A DNA stretch of 22,305 nucleotides. It comes from Apostichopus leukothele (taxonomy: Eukaryota; Echinodermata; Holothuroidea; Aspidochirotida; Stichopodidae). A program made the position numbers and the translations under genes. The stretch lies in NCBI GenBank assembly GCA_010014835.2, contig JAAAKB020074656.1:1-22305 (forward strand), read 5' to 3'. Each line of letters starts with the position of its first letter. Position 1 is the first letter of the stretch. The notes beneath the pieces were generated by a model. That model was not told the origin of the DNA. It made no database searches and was given only the letters and a program-made list of their open reading frames with translations. Positions 20,406-22,305 of the stretch are shown here, piece by piece.

Positions 20406-20619
20406 GTGGTTGGAAAGCCCACTCCAAAGGTGACATGGATGATCGACGACAACGAAATCAAGGATGAGCCAGAATATATCATCGAGGTAGATGAGACAGA
20501 AGGGGTGACAACCCTGACCTTACCAGAGGTGTTCCCTGAGGACCAGGCAACATATACTGTCAGGGCAGAGAACATTGCCGGTGAAGCAACGTCATCTGCA
20601 ACCCTACTGGTTGATGAAG
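20406..20619 (+). CDS. Titin-like exon: second part of an Ig domain
   Basis: Starts in phase 0 with VVGKPTPKVTWMIDDNEIKD, including the core Trp, then VTTLTLPEVFPEDQATYTVR, and AENIAGEATSSATLLVDE. Both disulfide positions are lost in the joined domain (Ala and Val). The donor gtaaga at 20620 leaves phase 1 (G|GT). The acceptor is set by phase and by continuity of the domain; the weak upstream pyrimidine tract (tttgataattttt) is acceptable. Confidence 0.88.
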
Positions 20620-21131
20620 GTAAGAGATAATCTATTGTAATAATGACAATATTTATTTGGAATAATCCCAGCAACAAAGTTTCTACTTGAAAATCAAAGC
20701 AATAAAAGATTACACAAAAATTGCATAACAAAACTGTGATCTCATCGAGAATTGACCTGTGAGAGTTGAATTTTTCTTGCAAGGGTGTTTATTGAAGATC
20801 TCTGTGTTGGCTGAACCAATTATCATGTGCTTAATCAGAGTGTTGAATTCAAATTATGAATTTTCTACAATGTTATTCAATTTAAAGGCAGTTCATTGTT
20901 CAATGCAACATCTAAGTTAAAATTGTTGAAAAATTTGAGATATCATCCTATTTGAAACTGGTTTATGTTTTAATTGAATATGACTACTCATGGAGTTGAT
21001 GAAATTTCAGCTGCAAACCTATCATAATCAATGTATCCATAATGTGAACAAAGTTCGGTAGGGTTTAGTCAATGTATTACAAAAATACCAAACAACTTCA
21101 ATAAGCTCAAACCTCCACCTTTCACAAAAAG
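20620..21131 (+). other. Intron 10 (512 bases)
   Basis: From gtaaga at 20620 to cctttcacaaaaag ending at 21131. A second in-phase AG lies 9 bases on, at 21139-21140. No coding or repeat feature is seen. Confidence 0.75.
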
Positions 21132-21662
21132 GCAAACCAGAAGAACAAATGCCTGAGTCTATTGATGTGGAGAGACCAAGTGTGCTGGAGAGACCGACTG
21201 TGGTAGAAACCACGGTTGAAGAAGAGACAACCATTGTCTCAAGAACAGGTATTCAGCGCCATCCTCCGGATGATAGTGGAGTTGTAACCGTGGGTGTTAC
21301 CCTTGATGATCACCGAACACCTCAGGATGTCCATATTGAGGTCACCGTTCCTAAGGAGGAAGCTCCACCTACATTGGTACCGCCACTCTTCCTAGAGCCC
21401 TTATCACCTCTGGTAGTTAAAGATGGACAACCTGTTACCTTCAGAGCCGTGGTCCACGGTGAACCCATGCCAGAGATCAAATGGTTCCGTAATGGTGAGG
21501 AAATAGACGTGGAAGAGTACCCAGAATTTACCATTGAATGTGTCGACAAAGTTTGTACCTTGAAGCTTGAAGAGGCCTTCCCAGAAGATACAGGGCAGAT
21601 CACAATCAAGGCATTCAACCCTGCTGGAGCTGTTACATCTACTGCCAAACTACTTGTGACAG
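21132..21662 (+). CDS. Titin-like exon: linker plus complete unsplit Ig domain (177 codons)
   Basis: Phase-1 entry (G|GC, Gly) then KPEEQMPESIDVERPSVLER, a Val/Thr/Glu-rich linker (TVVETTVEEETTIVSRTG) and a further 40 residues. A full I-set Ig domain follows: PPLFLEPLSPLVVKDGQPV, FRAVVHGEPMPEIKWFRNGE, CTLKLEEAFPEDTGQI, IKAFNPAGAVTSTAKLLVT. Both disulfide positions are non-Cys, and the Tyr of the tyrosine corner is replaced (DTGQI). The start could instead be 21141, dropping three codons. The donor is gtgtgg at 21663, phase 1 but weak; without splicing the frame ends three codons later. Homology to titin I-band Ig repeats is clear; its repeat number is not assignable. Confidence 0.85.
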
Positions 21663-22305
21663 GTGTGGTCTAAGTTCTCTGTTCCACCTGTGAATGGTCT
21701 TGAAGTGTTTGTTGTGCCAATTGTGTTTCTTTACTTGGCATCCTTCTTTGTGCCTGGTGATATCCATGCCAGAGACTTCTTGTGTTTGTCTGTTTATAAT
21801 GTATGTTATTGCATGCCAGCATGCCATTGGCTACATTGTATCGTTAAAGGTCACATGTTGATGACTCATATACATGTCCTGCATGGAGAAGAAATCCCTC
21901 TCAGAGATGCCGCTTTTCAGAAAGAGACAGTCACAACCATTTTACTCCATACTCTTGTGATCTGAAAAAGAAATCTGCCAGTTATAGCAGCTACCATATA
22001 GGTCTAGTACTGCTGCTAATACTGCTAGGTTATTATAGGTACTATAACACAGCGAGTGTTTGTTGTTGTTGATTGTATGCCTAACATTAGGGCCTAATTT
22101 TATAACGCAAAGGTTAGGCTGCTGAGATTATTGTAGCCTACGTTTGATGTAGAGGATAACATTACGGATTTGAAAAAGAGTGTATGTATGAATGTATGTA
22201 TTTTCGATCCTCCTGCAAGCAGGAACTCCCGAAGAAGCCTCAATGGCTTATCAAAGACCCAAGCTGACCGAAGTCAGTCTCTTACATTCATATTTAACAT
22301 CCATG
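21663..22305 (+). other. Intron or 3'-flanking sequence to the end of the window
   Basis: No Ig or PEVK coding found. Contains small inverted repeats, for example ATTAG/CTAAT around 22087-22099 and TAGGCT/AGCCTA at 22115-22120 and 22135-22140. A TGTA-type microsatellite lies at about 22180-22200, followed by the hairpin cluster at the right edge. Confidence 0.65.
22203..22277. repeat. Cluster of three perfect hairpins, probably part of a structured dispersed repeat
   Basis: Hairpin A: TCCTGC-AA-GCAGGA (22211-22224), enclosed by a TTCG/CGAA outer pair (22203-22206 and 22230-22233). Hairpin B: AAGCC-tcaat-GGCTT (22235-22249). Hairpin C: CTGAC-CGAA-GTCAG (22264-22277). Three perfect stems in 75 bases are unlike the surrounding A+T-rich intron. 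The element likely runs off the window edge. A SINE or another structured repeat is the simplest idea; family unknown. Confidence 0.5.

Larger units (their letters stand above)
1..21662 (+). other. Titin/connectin-like giant sarcomeric protein gene, internal portion
   Basis: One multi-exon gene spans the window; both ends are cut off. Exons called: 1-217, 1236-1709, 2867-7642, 8013-8320, 8580-8754, 9861-10147, 10869-11016, 11894-17652 (alternative terminal), 19738-19985, 20406-20619 and 21132-21662. The encoded chain alternates I-set Ig domains (G-x-P-x-P-x-h-x-W core, D-x-G/D-x-x-Y/F near the C-terminal strand) with acidic Pro/Glu/Val/Thr-rich disorder. In known family members such segments form the elastic I-band spring between Z-disc and thick filament. 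All module borders are phase 1, as is usual for titin Ig exons. I see no Fn3 or kinase domain, consistent with an I-band-like part. Sallimus, stretchin or another Ig/PEVK giant is an alternative name; the exon layout at 11894-17652 favours titin. Confidence 0.88.

Noticed and set aside
22180-22202. TGTA microsatellite before the hairpin cluster
   Set aside because: Short and imperfect; noted only as context for the adjacent element.
1-22305. Possible RNA genes, CRISPR arrays, retroelements or virus-like genes
   Set aside because: No reverse transcriptase, integrase or capsid motif, terminal repeats, tRNA cloverleaf or regularly spaced direct repeats were seen. The regular repeats are coding and part of the spring.

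Overview
This window is an internal slice of one very large plus-strand animal gene of the titin/connectin-like giant muscle protein family. Neither the start codon nor the canonical end lies inside it. I support eleven exons. They encode seven I-set immunoglobulin (Ig) domains separated by long, disordered, Glu/Pro/Val/Thr-rich PEVK-like segments. The interrupted genes, GT..AG introns of roughly 0.25-1.2 kb, A+T-rich introns and titin-style phase-1 exon borders point to a metazoan. A marine invertebrate deuterostome would fit, but the sequence alone does not fix the species. No kinase, fibronectin-III, RNA gene, virus-like element or second gene is visible.

Layout: 1-217 is the end of an Ig domain. 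1236-1709 is a small PEVK-like exon with about three degenerate repeats. 2867-7642 is a 4.8-kb exon carrying an 18-unit array of about 33 residues, then a 5-unit array of about 56 residues, then an Ig domain. 8013-8320 with 8580-8754, and 9861-10147 with 10869-11016, are two linker-plus-Ig modules, each split by an internal phase-0 intron. 11894-17652 is a 5.8-kb exon encoding a very acidic, Ser-rich disordered region, one Ig domain, a tail and a stop codon, with AATAAA signals 220-250 bases downstream. 19738-19985 with 20406-20619 (split Ig) and 21132-21662 (unsplit Ig) resume the tandem-Ig chain in the same phase. The last 0.6 kb is intronic and ends in a cluster of three hairpins that looks like part of a structured repeat.

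How it fits together: every module begins and ends in phase 1, so modules can be joined or skipped without breaking the frame. The 5.8-kb exon is the standout. It can be entered in frame, has its own stop and poly(A) signals, and can be skipped in frame from 11016 to 19738. That is the layout of the human titin novex-3 exon, an alternative 3' end in the I-band part of the gene that yields a short titin. I infer that this locus makes a long spring-bearing titin by skipping the exon and a truncated novex-3-like form by including it. Exon borders come from reading frame, phase and splice consensus; no transcript data were available.
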